From NCBI GenBank assembly GCA_017446045.1, contig JAFSRP010000016.1, positions 1 through 64,000 on the forward strand: a DNA stretch of 64,000 nt. The letters run 5' to 3'. The translations under genes and the position numbers were made by a program. Positions 7,593 to 16,526 of the stretch are shown here, piece after piece. The stretch comes from Lachnospiraceae bacterium. Lineage in GTDB: Bacteria; Bacillota; Clostridia; Lachnospirales; Lachnospiraceae. Each line of letters starts with the position of its first letter. The first letter of the stretch is position 1. A model generated the notes under the pieces. The model had not been told where the DNA came from and did no database searches. It was given only the letters and a program-made list of their open reading frames with translations.

Positions 7593-8264
7593 ATGGCAGT
7601 AATGAGAGACCACAGAACGATATCCATTGCGGATCAGATATTTGAGCAGCTGGAAAGGGAGATCCTCGCCGGCAAATACCAGCGCGGGGAGATCCTGAGT
7701 GAGATGAGGCTTTCGGCGGAGCTCGGCGTCAGCCGTACCCCCGTCCGTGAGGCGATCCGCCGGCTGGAGCAGGAGCATATCCTCAGAGAAAACGGCCGCG
7801 GCATCGAGGTCGTCGGCATCAGCCGTGAGGACATGCTGGATATGTATGAGATCCGCGTGGCGCTGGAGGGCATCGCGGCAGGCAAGGCAGCGCAGAATAT
7901 CACGGATGAACAGCTGAAGGAAATGGAAGAGATCCTGGAGCTGCAGCGCTTCTACATTGAGAAGAAGGGTGAGCCGGGAGAGTTCGCGGATGACATCAAG
8001 GATCTGGATTCCCGTTTCCACGCGCTGATCTACCGGAGCTGCGGCAGCATGGCGTACTGCGATACGCTGCTTCCGATGCACCGCAAGATGACCAAGTTCC
8101 GCAAGGCGTCGGTCAGCAAGAAGAGCCGCGCGCTGCAGTCCTATCAGGAGCATGTGGCGATCTACGAAGCCCTGCGGTCACATGAGCCGGAGCTCGCGCG
8201 CTCCCGCACCGTGCAGCACATCATCAACGCCCGCGACAGCATCAAGGCGATCCCGGAGGTTTGA
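7593..8264 (+). CDS. GntR family (FadR-type) transcriptional regulator
   Basis: 223 residues. The N-terminal winged helix-turn-helix (about 8-75) has the GntR hallmarks L-E-x-E-I-L-A-G-K-Y, L-S-A-E-L-G-V-S-R-T-P-V-R-E-A-I-R-R-L. The C-terminal all-helical FCD effector domain (about 85-215) has the pattern E-I-R-V-A-L-E-G and later D-x-x-F-H-A-L-I, which often binds a carboxylate through a metal site. It lies between the citrate synthase and isocitrate dehydrogenase genes, 57 bases after the former, so it probably controls its own operon. A citrate, 2-oxoglutarate or related acid effector is plausible but not shown. The palindrome at 6062-6069 is a candidate operator. Confidence 0.88.
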   Translation: MAVMRDHRTISIADQIFEQLEREILAGKYQRGEILSEMRLSAELGVSRTPVREAIRRLEQEHILRENGRGIEVVGISREDMLDMYEIRVALEGIAAGKAAQNITDEQLKEMEEILELQRFYIEKKGEPGEFADDIKDLDSRFHALIYRSCGSMAYCDTLLPMHRKMTKFRKASVSKKSRALQSYQEHVAIYEALRSHEPELARSRTVQHIINARDSIKAIPEV

Positions 8265-8298
8265 TCCGGCTTTTCCGAAGGAATACAGAGAGGTTGAT

Positions 8299-9465
8299 AT
8301 GGACAGTTATTACAATGAAATGATAGATCACGCCGTCATCCATTTCCGCCGGCTTCTGGAAGGCCAGCTGGACCGGCAGAACGCGATGGAGCAGGCAGCG
8401 CCTGCCAAGGATTTCACGCATCTCGATACCGTGACGATCGGCGTCTGCGGCGGCGACGGCATCGGACCCATCATCACCGCATCCGCGGAGGAGATCCTCC
8501 GCACACTGCTGCAGGATGAGATCGCCTCCGGCAAGGTGGTGATCAAAGATATCGAGGGACTGACCCTGGAAAACCGCATGGCGCACAACCAGGCGGTGCC
8601 GGATGACGTCATGGCGGAGATCAAGTCCTGCGACGTCCTTCTGAAGGGCCCGACCACCACGCCCCAGGGAGCCAATACGCTCGGCAGTGCCAACGTGAAG
8701 ATCCGCCGCGAGCTGGACCTGTACGCGAATGTCCGTCCGGTCAAAGTGCCGGAGCTGGGGATCGACTGGTGCTTCTTCCGGGAGAACACGGAAGGTGAGT
8801 ACGCCCTCGGCGGCGACGGCATTGAGATCCCGGGCAAGCTGTCCATGGATTTCAAGGTGACGACCGAAGCAGGTACGCGCCGCATCTGCCGGGCTGCCTG
8901 TGAGTATGCCCGCGCGAACGGCAAGACCAAACTGGCCATCGTCACCAAAAACAATGTCATCAAGAAGACCGACGGCAATTTCTCACGTATCTGCCATGAA
9001 GTGGCAGCGGAGTATCCTGAGATCACTGCCGCGGATTATATCGCGGATATCGTGACCGCAAGCCTGATCGACCCCTACCGTCAGAAGGATTATGAGGTCT
9101 TTGTACTGCCCAATCTTTACGGTGATATCATTACCGACGAGGCCGCGCAGCTCCAGGGCGGCGTAGGCACCGCGGGCAGCTCCAATGTGGGAGACCAGTA
9201 CGCCATGTTCGAAGCGATCCACGGTTCCGCGCCGCGTAAGATCGAACGCGGTGAGGGCGACTACGCCAACCCGACCAGCATCATCATGGCAGCCGAATTC
9301 CTTCTCCGCCATGTGGGACTCAGCGCGCACGCGGACAGGCTGGCTGAGGCAATGAAGATCTGCAACGAGACCGAGAAAAAGGTCGTGATCACGGGCCACA
9401 AGGACGGCGCGACCTGCGCGGAGTTTACCTCGTACGTGCTGGAGACGCTGGCGTCATTATTATAG
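8299..9465 (+). CDS. Isocitrate dehydrogenase (isocitrate/isopropylmalate dehydrogenase family)
   Basis: 388 residues. After a roughly 40-residue N-terminal extension come the nucleotide-binding G-G-D-G-I-G-P segment, the substrate-binding arginines in K-I-R-R-E-L-D-L-Y-A-N-V-R-P, the R-E-N-T-E-G-E-Y loop, and N-L-Y-G-D-I-I-T-D-E-A-A with the metal-binding aspartates. The adenine-binding H-G-S-A-P...N-P-T-S motif follows. The family includes isocitrate, 3-isopropylmalate, homoisocitrate and tartrate dehydrogenases. The flanking Re-citrate synthase and aconitase make oxidative decarboxylation of isocitrate to 2-oxoglutarate the most likely role. Start ATG 8299 has an AGAGAGG site 6 bases upstream and lies 34 bases after the GntR gene. 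Confidence 0.85.
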   Translation: MDSYYNEMIDHAVIHFRRLLEGQLDRQNAMEQAAPAKDFTHLDTVTIGVCGGDGIGPIITASAEEILRTLLQDEIASGKVVIKDIEGLTLENRMAHNQAVPDDVMAEIKSCDVLLKGPTTTPQGANTLGSANVKIRRELDLYANVRPVKVPELGIDWCFFRENTEGEYALGGDGIEIPGKLSMDFKVTTEAGTRRICRAACEYARANGKTKLAIVTKNNVIKKTDGNFSRICHEVAAEYPEITAADYIADIVTASLIDPYRQKDYEVFVLPNLYGDIITDEAAQLQGGVGTAGSSNVGDQYAMFEAIHGSAPRKIERGEGDYANPTSIIMAAEFLLRHVGLSAHADRLAEAMKICNETEKKVVITGHKDGATCAEFTSYVLETLASLL

Positions 9466-9511
9466 TCACCGGTTTATTACACAGTCTCAGAATCCTATAA
9501 GGAGTTTGCAT

Positions 9512-11818
9512 ATGATCAGATTATATGATCACGGCGTCTATGTGGCGCGGGGATCAAAGCTTTACGACAGTCTTGATGAGCTGGAGGCACGGGAAGGACT
9601 GCAGGTCTTAAACGATGCCGGACAGGCTCTGTGCGGGGACGAGGCGAAGCGTCAGGCTTCCCGGGGGACCATGGCGTACGGCATCCTGCAGGCACACAAC
9701 CGCTCCGGCGATCCGGACCGGCTGCAGCTTCGTTTCGACAGCCTGACGAGCCACGACATTACATATGTCGGCATTATCCAGACGGCACGGGCGTCAGGAC
9801 TGACAGAGTTTCCGATGCCCTATGTGCTGACCAACTGCCATAACAGTCTCTGTGCGGTAGGCGGCACGATCAATGAGGACGACCACAAGTTCGCCCTTTC
9901 TGCGGCTCATAAGTTTGGCGGCATCTATGTGCCGGCCAATCTCGGCAACATTCACAGCATCAACCGCGAGCTGATGGCCGGCTGCGGAAAGATGATCCTG
10001 GGATCTGATTCCCATACCCGCTACGGCGCGCTGGGCTGCATGGCTGTGGGCGAGGGCGGCGGAGAGCTGGCAAAGCAGCTGCTGAACCGCACCTATGATT
10101 TTGCCCGTCCGGAGACGATCGCGGTGTACCTTACCGGGGCGCCGAAGCCGGGCGTCGGCCCGCATGACGTGGCGCTTTCCATCGTCGGCGCGGTCTATAA
10201 GAACGGTTATGTCAAGAACAAGGTCATGGAGTTCGTGGGTCCCGGCATCGCGGGGCTTTCCGCGGAATACCGCAACGCGATCGATGTCATGACCACGGAA
10301 ACGACCTGCTGGAGCTCCATCTGGATGACGGATGAGGAGACGAAGCGGTATTATGCCAATGTCGGACGTCCGCAGGATTACCGCGAAGTCCGTCCGGCAG
10401 ACGTGGCCTGGTATGAGGGCTGTGTGTACATTGACCTCAGCACGGTCGAATGCACGATCGCGCTGCCGATGCATCCCTCCAATACCTATACGATCCATGA
10501 GCTGCAGGAAAATGCAGCCGATATCCTGCATGAGACCGAAGTGGCCATGAACGCGCAGATCAAGGGCGCGTCCTTCGACCTGATGAGCAAGCTGACGCCC
10601 GACGGAAAGATCGTCGCGGAGCAGGGCGAGATCGCCGGCTGCGCAGGCGGTACGTTTGACGGCATCATGGCGGCAGCGGATATCCTTCGCGGGGGATCCA
10701 CCGGCAACGGCGCTTTCTCCTTAAGCATTTATCCGGGCAGCATGCCGGCTTACGCGGCACTTGTCCGGAACGGCGCGGTCTCCGACCTGATCGGTGCAGG
10801 TGGCATCATGCGCGAGTGCTTCTGCGGTCCGTGCTTCGGAGCGGGCGACTGTCCCGCCAACGGCGAGCTGTCCCTCCGCCATACGACGAGAAACTTCCCG
10901 AACCGCGAAGGTTCGAAGCCCGACGAAGGCCAGATGTCCGCGGCAGCGCTGATGGACAGCCGTTCCATCGCGGCTTCCGCACTGAACGGAGGCGTGCTGA
11001 CAGCGGCGACCGACCTGGATGTGGAATATACGAAGCCAATCTATGATTTTGACGGCGGCATTTATGAAAAACGTGTCTACAACGGCTGGGGCCGTCCGGA
11101 ACCGGAGCACGAGCTGAAATTCGGACCCAATATCAAGGACTGGCCGGCGATGCCTGCCATGTCCGAAGATATGCTGGTGAAGATCTGCAGCTATATCGAA
11201 GACCCCGTCACGACGACGGATGAACTGATCCCCTCCGGCGAGACCTCGAGCTACCGTTCCAATCCGGAGCGTCTTTCCGACTTCGCGCTCTTTAAGAGGG
11301 ATCCGGAGTACGCAGGCCGCAGCAAGGTCATCCGCGGCTATGACCGGGAGAGGATCGCGACCGGCGCGGTCAGCGCTGAAGTCATGAAGATCTATGACGC
11401 GCTGAAGGCAGCAGGCCTTGCGGTCGATCCGGAGCACACCAATATCGGCTCCACGATCTTTGCCAATATGCCGGGTGACGGTTCCGCCAGGGAACAGGCG
11501 GCTTCCTGCCAGCGCGTGCTCGGTGCGTCCGCCAATTTCGCGAAGCAGTACGCGACCAAACGGTACCGCTCCAACTGCATCAACTGGGGCATGGTGCCCT
11601 TCCTGGTCAGTGAGCCGGAGCTTCTCGCGCTGGGCGATTACATTTTCGTGCCGGGTGCCCGGGGAGCTGTGCTCGAAAACCGGGATGAGATCCCTGCGTA
11701 CTGTGTGAAGCCGGACGGGCGGGTGATCCCGTTCGTCACATCCACCGGGGCGCTGACTCCGGACGAGCGGCAGATCATTGCCGACGGCTGCCTGATCAAT
11801 TATTATAAGTATCATTGA
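9512..11818 (+). CDS. Aconitate hydratase family protein
   Basis: A 768-residue monomeric aconitase-type hydratase that would isomerise citrate to isocitrate with a 4Fe-4S cluster. Cluster cysteines are visible as G-C-A-G-G-T-F-D and the C-x2-C of E-C-F-C-G-P-C-F-G. The substrate segment G-S-D-S-H-T-R-Y-G-A-L-G and the late swivel-domain region (Y-R-S-N-C-I-N-W-G, then G-A-R-G) are also present. It belongs to the shorter hydratase branch seen in Firmicutes rather than the 900-residue AcnA form. The ATG at 9512 is preferred over the nearby TTG because AAGGAG lies 8 bases upstream. It is the last gene of the operon, closed by the hairpin at 11872. Confidence 0.88.
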   Translation: MIRLYDHGVYVARGSKLYDSLDELEAREGLQVLNDAGQALCGDEAKRQASRGTMAYGILQAHNRSGDPDRLQLRFDSLTSHDITYVGIIQTARASGLTEFPMPYVLTNCHNSLCAVGGTINEDDHKFALSAAHKFGGIYVPANLGNIHSINRELMAGCGKMILGSDSHTRYGALGCMAVGEGGGELAKQLLNRTYDFARPETIAVYLTGAPKPGVGPHDVALSIVGAVYKNGYVKNKVMEFVGPGIAGLSAEYRNAIDVMTTETTCWSSIWMTDEETKRYYANVGRPQDYREVRPADVAWYEGCVYIDLSTVECTIALPMHPSNTYTIHELQENAADILHETEVAMNAQIKGASFDLMSKLTPDGKIVAEQGEIAGCAGGTFDGIMAAADILRGGSTGNGAFSLSIYPGSMPAYAALVRNGAVSDLIGAGGIMRECFCGPCFGAGDCPANGELSLRHTTRNFPNREGSKPDEGQMSAAALMDSRSIAASALNGGVLTAATDLDVEYTKPIYDFDGGIYEKRVYNGWGRPEPEHELKFGPNIKDWPAMPAMSEDMLVKICSYIEDPVTTTDELIPSGETSSYRSNPERLSDFALFKRDPEYAGRSKVIRGYDRERIATGAVSAEVMKIYDALKAAGLAVDPEHTNIGSTIFANMPGDGSAREQAASCQRVLGASANFAKQYATKRYRSNCINWGMVPFLVSEPELLALGDYIFVPGARGAVLENRDEIPAYCVKPDGRVIPFVTSTGALTPDERQIIADGCLINYYKYH

Positions 11819-11871
11819 GCAACCGGGCCTGACGAGAAGGGACGGCCTGACGGTCAATAGACGAAACGAAG

Positions 11872-11918
11872 AATGCTCACGTGCCGGGTCTGCTGCCCTG
11901 CCGTGAGCATTTTGTGTT
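11872..11918 (+). terminator. Terminator of the citrate/2-oxoglutarate operon
   Basis: AATGCTCACG (11872-11881) pairs with CGTGAGCATT (11902-11911), followed by TTGTGTTTGT. It lies 54 bases after the aconitase stop codon. Confidence 0.8.
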
Positions 11919-11932
11919 TGTAAATATTCTTC

Positions 11933-11961
11933 TTGCATTTCCTGACAAAAAATGGTAGACT
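11933..11961 (+). promoter_or_regulatory. Promoter of the iron alcohol dehydrogenase gene
   Basis: TTGCAT (11933-11938), 17-base spacer, TAGACT (11956-11961), 50 bases before the start codon. Confidence 0.5.
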
Positions 11962-12011
11962 GTCTGTGATTGATAAAATTTTAACAATTACATGAAGGAG
12001 GAATATTCATC

Positions 12012-13229
12012 ATGGCAAGATTTACGTTACCGAGAGACATATATCATGGCAAGGGTTCCCTGGCGGAGCTCAAGAACCTGAAGGGGAAAAAGGCCATCAT
12101 CTGCGTAGGCGGCGGCTCCATGAAGCGCTTCGGTTTCCTGGACAGGGCGAAAGCTTATCTGGAAGAGGCAGGCATGGAAGTTGCCCTGTTTGAAGGCATC
12201 GAGTCCGATCCGTCCGTAGAGACCGTCATGAAGGGCGCTGCAGCCATGCAGGAGTTCGGTCCCGACTGGATCGTAGCCATCGGCGGCGGTTCACCCATCG
12301 ACGCAGCCAAGGCAATGTGGATCAAATATGAGTATCCGGAGTGCACCTTCGAGGATATGTGCAAGGTCTTCGGTATCCCAGAGCTTCGCAGAAAGGCTCA
12401 TTTCTGCGCTGTTTCCTCCACTTCCGGCACCGCTACCGAAGTGACTGCATTCTCCATCATCACCGATTACGAGAAAGGCACCAAGTATCCGATCGCTGAC
12501 TTCGAGATCACGCCCGATGTGGCCATCGTTGACCCGGAACTGGCGGAGACCATGCCCAAGAAGCTGGTCGCCCACACCGGTATGGACGCCATGACCCATG
12601 CCATCGAGGCTTATGTTTCCACGGCCAACTGCGATTTCACCGACCCGCTGGCGATCCATGCCATCGAAATGATCCAGAAGGATCTGATCCCGTCCTACAA
12701 CGGCGATATGGCAGCACGCGACAGGATGCACAACGCGCAGTGCCTTGCAGGTATGGCATTCTCCAACGCGCTTCTGGGCATCGTCCACTCCATGGCGCAC
12801 AAGACCGGCGCGGTCTTCGCTGACTACGGCGCACATATCATCCACGGCGCTGCCAATGCTATGTACCTTCCGAAGGTCATCGCCTTCAACGCGAAGGATC
12901 CGGTCGCAAAGAAGCGTTACGGCGTGATCGCTGACTATATGCACCTGGGCGGCAAGGATGACGATGAGAAGGTCGCTCTGCTGATCGCGGATCTCCGCCG
13001 TATGAACGACGAGCTCAACATCCCGCACTGCATCAAGAATTACGGCGCTGACAGCTATCCGACCGAGCAGGGCTTCGTGCCTGAGGAAGTCTTCCTGGAG
13101 AGACTGTCCGGCATCGCGGAGCGCGCTATCGGAGACGCCTGCACCGGTTCCAACCCGCGTCAGCCGAGCCAGGAGGAGATGGAAAAGCTCCTGAAGTGCT
13201 GCTACTACGATCTGGATGTAGATTTCTGA
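12012..13229 (+). CDS. Iron-containing (group III) alcohol dehydrogenase
   Basis: A 405-residue Fe-dependent alcohol dehydrogenase of the BdhA/FucO type. It would interconvert an alcohol and an aldehyde or ketone with NAD(P)H in fermentation. The nucleotide-binding motif G-G-G-S-P-I-D-A-A-K is at 91-100. The metal ligands fall at D192 and H196 (T-G-M-D-A-M-T-H), H259 (G-I-V-H-S-M-A-H) and H278 (H-G-A-A-N), matching the FucO pattern. AAGGAGG precedes the ATG. It has its own promoter and is followed by a strong terminator, so it is monocistronic. Substrate unknown; butanol, ethanol and diol dehydrogenases share this architecture. Confidence 0.9.
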   Translation: MARFTLPRDIYHGKGSLAELKNLKGKKAIICVGGGSMKRFGFLDRAKAYLEEAGMEVALFEGIESDPSVETVMKGAAAMQEFGPDWIVAIGGGSPIDAAKAMWIKYEYPECTFEDMCKVFGIPELRRKAHFCAVSSTSGTATEVTAFSIITDYEKGTKYPIADFEITPDVAIVDPELAETMPKKLVAHTGMDAMTHAIEAYVSTANCDFTDPLAIHAIEMIQKDLIPSYNGDMAARDRMHNAQCLAGMAFSNALLGIVHSMAHKTGAVFADYGAHIIHGAANAMYLPKVIAFNAKDPVAKKRYGVIADYMHLGGKDDDEKVALLIADLRRMNDELNIPHCIKNYGADSYPTEQGFVPEEVFLERLSGIAERAIGDACTGSNPRQPSQEEMEKLLKCCYYDLDVDF

Positions 13230-13314
13230 TCCCGTCCCGGGGCAGACTTCGGGTCCGGCTGCGGGAGAGATATCCGACCCGCACGTCGCAACAGAACGGA
13301 TATGAACAGACGAG

Positions 13315-13348
13315 CCTCCCGCAGGAATCATTCCCGCGGGAGGTTTTT
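13315..13348 (+). terminator. Terminator after the alcohol dehydrogenase gene
   Basis: CCTCCCGC (13315-13322) pairs with GCGGGAGG (13336-13343), followed by TTTTT. Confidence 0.9.
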
Positions 13349-13469
13349 GCAGGAAAAACAGGAGCAAAGCAAATAAAATACAGTGACCCCGCCTTGTGTC
13401 GCGGTATAATGGACAGGTATCAGAGAACGGGTCCGGATGATCACAGCAGACCCGGGGAGGCAGCAGTAT

Positions 13470-14135
13470 ATGTTAATGAAGAAAGAACGGGAACTGATCG
13501 TAGAATACGGAAAAAAGATGTCCGGCGCCGGACTGTGTCCCGGAACCAGCGGAAATGTCAGTATCTATGATTCGGAGACGGGTCTTATGGCCATCAGTCC
13601 GTCCGGGATCGACTACTTTTCCACCCTTCCCGCGGACGTAGTCGTCATGGACCTTAACGCGAACGTTGTGGACGGCGGCAGGAAGCCGTCGAGTGAGTGG
13701 GCGCTCCACACGGAATTCTACAGACATAAGCCATATGCGCGTGCCATCGTTCATACGCACTCCGTATACTGTACCACCTTCGCGGTGCTCGGAATGCCGT
13801 TAAAAGCGGTGCACTATGCGATCGCCGATGCGGGTGCCAAAGAGATCCCATGCGCGCCATATGAGACCTTCGGTACCATCGAGCTCGCCCTGGCGGCCGT
13901 GAAAGCCTGCGGAGAAAGCGACGCGGTCCTGCTCGGCAACCATGGCATCATTGCCTGCGGCAGGAGCATTGAAAGCGCTTTCAGTCTCGCAAGAAACTGC
14001 GAATATGTTGCGCAGCTGCAGTATCAGGCCATGTGTATCGGCACGCCGAATGTCATCAGCGGCGCCAAAATGGACGAGGCAATAGAGAAGTTCCGCTCCT
14101 ACGGACAGCCGGACAGCGGTAAAAAGGGGTACTGA
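13470..14135 (+). CDS. Class II aldolase/adducin family protein (fuculose-phosphate aldolase type)
   Basis: 221 residues, the size of L-fuculose-1-phosphate and L-ribulose-5-phosphate family enzymes. The zinc site is visible as H-T-H in I-V-H-T-H-S plus a distal histidine in G-N-H-G-I-I-A-C-G. The catalytic glutamate is in S-E-W-A-L-H, and the phosphate-binding loop T-S-G-N-V-S and S-P-S-G-I-D segments are present. Members split sugar phosphates to dihydroxyacetone phosphate and an aldehyde. ATG 13470 is favoured by GGGGAGG 9 bases upstream; an in-frame ATG at 13437 has none. A TATAAT at 13405 suggests its own promoter. RidA and an amidohydrolase follow on the same strand, perhaps cotranscribed. 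Confidence 0.85.
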   Translation: MLMKKERELIVEYGKKMSGAGLCPGTSGNVSIYDSETGLMAISPSGIDYFSTLPADVVVMDLNANVVDGGRKPSSEWALHTEFYRHKPYARAIVHTHSVYCTTFAVLGMPLKAVHYAIADAGAKEIPCAPYETFGTIELALAAVKACGESDAVLLGNHGIIACGRSIESAFSLARNCEYVAQLQYQAMCIGTPNVISGAKMDEAIEKFRSYGQPDSGKKGY

Positions 14136-14225
14136 TAAAGTGAGGAATTCCGCTTGCGAAGCAGGCGGGAATGGATGATAATAATAGCGTTGATACCTAT
14201 TTGATCCCAGGAGAGGAGACAGTAT

Positions 14226-14618
14226 ATGAAGGAGATCATTACGACATCCAAAGCGCCGCGTTTCTCGGGCCCCCTTTCACAGGCCGTTAAATGCGGAAAT
14301 ACAGTATATATCGCAGGAATTACCGGCAACGCGCCGGAGGATTGGGCACTGGTCGGCGGCGGCGTGGACCTGGAGGCCGAGGCGGTCCAGATGATGGAGA
14401 ACCTGAAGGCGATCGTGGAAGCAGCCGGCGGCACGATGGATGACATCGTTTCCGTGCAGGTGTTCTTCAAGGATATCAGCGGGATCGGCGCGTTCAACGC
14501 CGTCTACAGGAGATATTTCAAGGAAGGGCAGTATCCGGCCAGGATGGCGCTGGAGACTTCCAACTTCGCGGATAAGACGGTGAGCTTTGAGATCATGGCC
14601 ATCGCAGTCCTGGACTGA
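14226..14618 (+). CDS. ridA: RidA family reactive-imine deaminase
   Basis: 130 residues, full length for the YjgF/YER057c/UK114 family. These cytoplasmic trimers hydrolyse reactive 2-aminoacrylate and related imines released by PLP enzymes such as serine/threonine dehydratases. The key arginine of Y-P-A-R (about residue 104) that binds the carboxylate is present, as is the E-I-M-A-I-A strand with the conserved glutamate. GGAGAGGAGAC precedes the ATG. The window encodes several PLP lyases that would generate such imines (MalY-type, gamma-lyase type, threonine dehydratase), which fits the role, although they are in other operons. Confidence 0.92.
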   Translation: MKEIITTSKAPRFSGPLSQAVKCGNTVYIAGITGNAPEDWALVGGGVDLEAEAVQMMENLKAIVEAAGGTMDDIVSVQVFFKDISGIGAFNAVYRRYFKEGQYPARMALETSNFADKTVSFEIMAIAVLD

Positions 14619-14675
14619 CCGGGAAGGGGCCGGGAACGGGAACGCAGTACGACAGTAATACAGAAAGGGGCATCT

Positions 14676-15989
14676 ATGAAAAGCAAAGAGGAGATCAAAC
14701 AAATACTGTGTGAAGCCGTCGACAGACGTGAAGAAGATGTGTTCAACTTCTATGAATCCGTGTACGCGGAGCCGGAATATGGTTACAAGGAGGTCAAGAC
14801 CTCCGCGAAGTTCCGGGCTTTTCTCGACAGCCTCAATGTGAAGCACAAAGATGGTCTCGCGATCACGGGTGTACGCGCGGATTTTGCGGGCAGGAACCAT
14901 GACTTCCGTGTAGCGCTCATGGGCGAACTGGATGCCATTGCGGTCCCCAGCCATAAGGATGCGGATCCCGCTACGGGCGCAGTACACGCCTGCGGACACG
15001 CTGCACAGCTTTCTTCCATGGTGGCTGCTGCGGCAGCACTTGCCGATACCGGAATCATGTCGGAACTGGACGGTGATATCGCGATCCTGGCAACTCCTGC
15101 GGAGGAATTCATCGAGATCGAATTCAGGAACCAGCTCATCGAAAGCGGCAAGGTCGATTTTGTCTGCGGCAAGGCACAGATGATCAAGGACGGCGTTTTT
15201 GACGACATCGACGCTTCCATCATGCAGCATACCTCCATCTGCAATGACGATTATGTGGCGGGCGCCACCTCCAACAATAACGGATTCGTGGGCAAGCTCA
15301 TCAAATATACCGGCAAGCCGGCCCATGCGGGCGCGGCTCCCTGGGACGGCATCAATGCCCTCAACGCGGCCATGATCGGCCTGATGGCCATCAACATGCA
15401 GCGTGAGACATTCAAGGACGAAGACCATATCCGCATCCATCCGATCCTGACCAAGGGCGGCGATATCGTCAATACCGTCCCTGCGGACGTACGGATCGAG
15501 TCCTATGTCAGAGGCTCGAACCCCAGGGCGATCCTGGATGCTTCCGAGAAGATGGACCGTTCCCTTAAGGCCGGCGCGGACGCGATCGGCGCGAAGGTCG
15601 ATATCAAGACCCTGCCGGGCGACTTCCCCTGCGTACAGTGTGAAGACCTGAACCAGCTGATGTATGAGAACCTGAAGACACTGGTCGGCGACGGCGCGTC
15701 CCTTTTCTGCGCGGGATTCGGTGGCGGTTCCTCCGACCAGGGCGATGTTTCGGCGATGATCCCGTCGATCCAGTCTTACTTTACCGGCGCGACAGGCGGC
15801 CTGCACCAGGCAGAGTACCGGATGGTCGACCGCAGGAATGCCATCCTGAACGCGGCAAAGGCCATGCTGATGCTGGCGGTGGACCTGCTCTATGACGGGG
15901 CAAAGACCGGAAAGGAGATCAAGAAGAACTTCAAGCCTGTCATGACCAAGGAGCAGTACCTCAGGGAGTGGGGACATATCGAGGCGTAA
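14676..15989 (+). CDS. M20 family metal-dependent amidohydrolase
   Basis: A 437-residue M20-type peptidase/amidohydrolase. Relatives hydrolyse N-acyl amino acids, hippurate-like amides or small dipeptides. The first metal-site segment reads H-A-C-G-H (C106, H108). The general base pair is in T-P-A-E-E-F (about 143-148), and the dimerisation-domain histidine segment G-K-P-A-H-A-G-A-A-P is conserved. The residue after C-G-H is A109 rather than the aspartate of classic M20D enzymes (C-G-H-D), a variation seen in some relatives. A GAAAGGGG site precedes the ATG, 57 bases after ridA. An operon of aldolase, RidA and amidohydrolase is likely, ended by the hairpin at 16067. Confidence 0.85.
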   Translation: MKSKEEIKQILCEAVDRREEDVFNFYESVYAEPEYGYKEVKTSAKFRAFLDSLNVKHKDGLAITGVRADFAGRNHDFRVALMGELDAIAVPSHKDADPATGAVHACGHAAQLSSMVAAAAALADTGIMSELDGDIAILATPAEEFIEIEFRNQLIESGKVDFVCGKAQMIKDGVFDDIDASIMQHTSICNDDYVAGATSNNNGFVGKLIKYTGKPAHAGAAPWDGINALNAAMIGLMAINMQRETFKDEDHIRIHPILTKGGDIVNTVPADVRIESYVRGSNPRAILDASEKMDRSLKAGADAIGAKVDIKTLPGDFPCVQCEDLNQLMYENLKTLVGDGASLFCAGFGGGSSDQGDVSAMIPSIQSYFTGATGGLHQAEYRMVDRRNAILNAAKAMLMLAVDLLYDGAKTGKEIKKNFKPVMTKEQYLREWGHIEA

Positions 15990-16066
15990 GCCGGGATAGG
16001 CTGAAGGCCGGGACCGGGCGGCAGGCCGGGCCAGACAGCAGAATTGAAAGAACAGACCAAAGAAAT

Positions 16067-16087
16067 GCCGGGGCATCACGCCCCGGC
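16067..16087 (+). terminator. GC-rich hairpin after the amidohydrolase gene
   Basis: GCCGGGGC (16067-16074) with GCCCCGGC (16080-16087) and a 5-base loop, followed by TTATTAATGAGTTATT. The T-run is broken, so efficiency is uncertain. Confidence 0.6.
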
Positions 16088-16181
16088 TTATTAATGAGTT
16101 ATTGAGGGTCATAAGACAAAGCGCGTTGCCTCAATATCAGGAAAATCAGAGAATGATCTCCGTTTGAGAGCCCGCCAGGGT

Positions 16182-16500
16182 TGACACCTAAACAGGCATT
16201 TTATCAATATTTCAGAAAAGTCAGAATTTGACACCAATCAATCGACCGATTTGGTTTACATAATGCTGCACAATATCGTCATTTTTCAATATGCGGAGCA
16301 TTTTCAATTTTGACACCATCAAAATCGACATTTTCATTGGTGTCAATTTTCGGGTTTGCCTTTATATTGAAAAATTATACTTATGTAAACCGTTTTCGTG
16401 GGTTTTCAGCATTTCCTTTGGTGTCATTTTTTAAGTTTGCCTGAATATGGAAAAATCCATATTTATGCTCAACTTATGCAAACTACCTTCGCAACTTTTA
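16182..16500. repeat. AT-rich intergenic repeat array, copy 2 (opposite orientation)
   Basis: This fills most of the 537-base gap after the amidohydrolase gene. TGACACC occurs at 16182, 16229 and 16311 (the last two 82 bases apart), and GGTGTCA at 16339 and 16420 (81 bases). GGTTTACATAA/TTATGTAAACC, TTTTCAATAT/ATATTGAAAA and GTTTGCCT recur at matching offsets. As in copy 1, one half reads forward and the other in reverse. Bases 16217-16263 are the inverse of 3518-3564 with one mismatch in 47. No supported coding sequence. Confidence 0.7.
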
Positions 16501-16526
16501 TGTCTCAGTCTGACATCCGGTATCAG

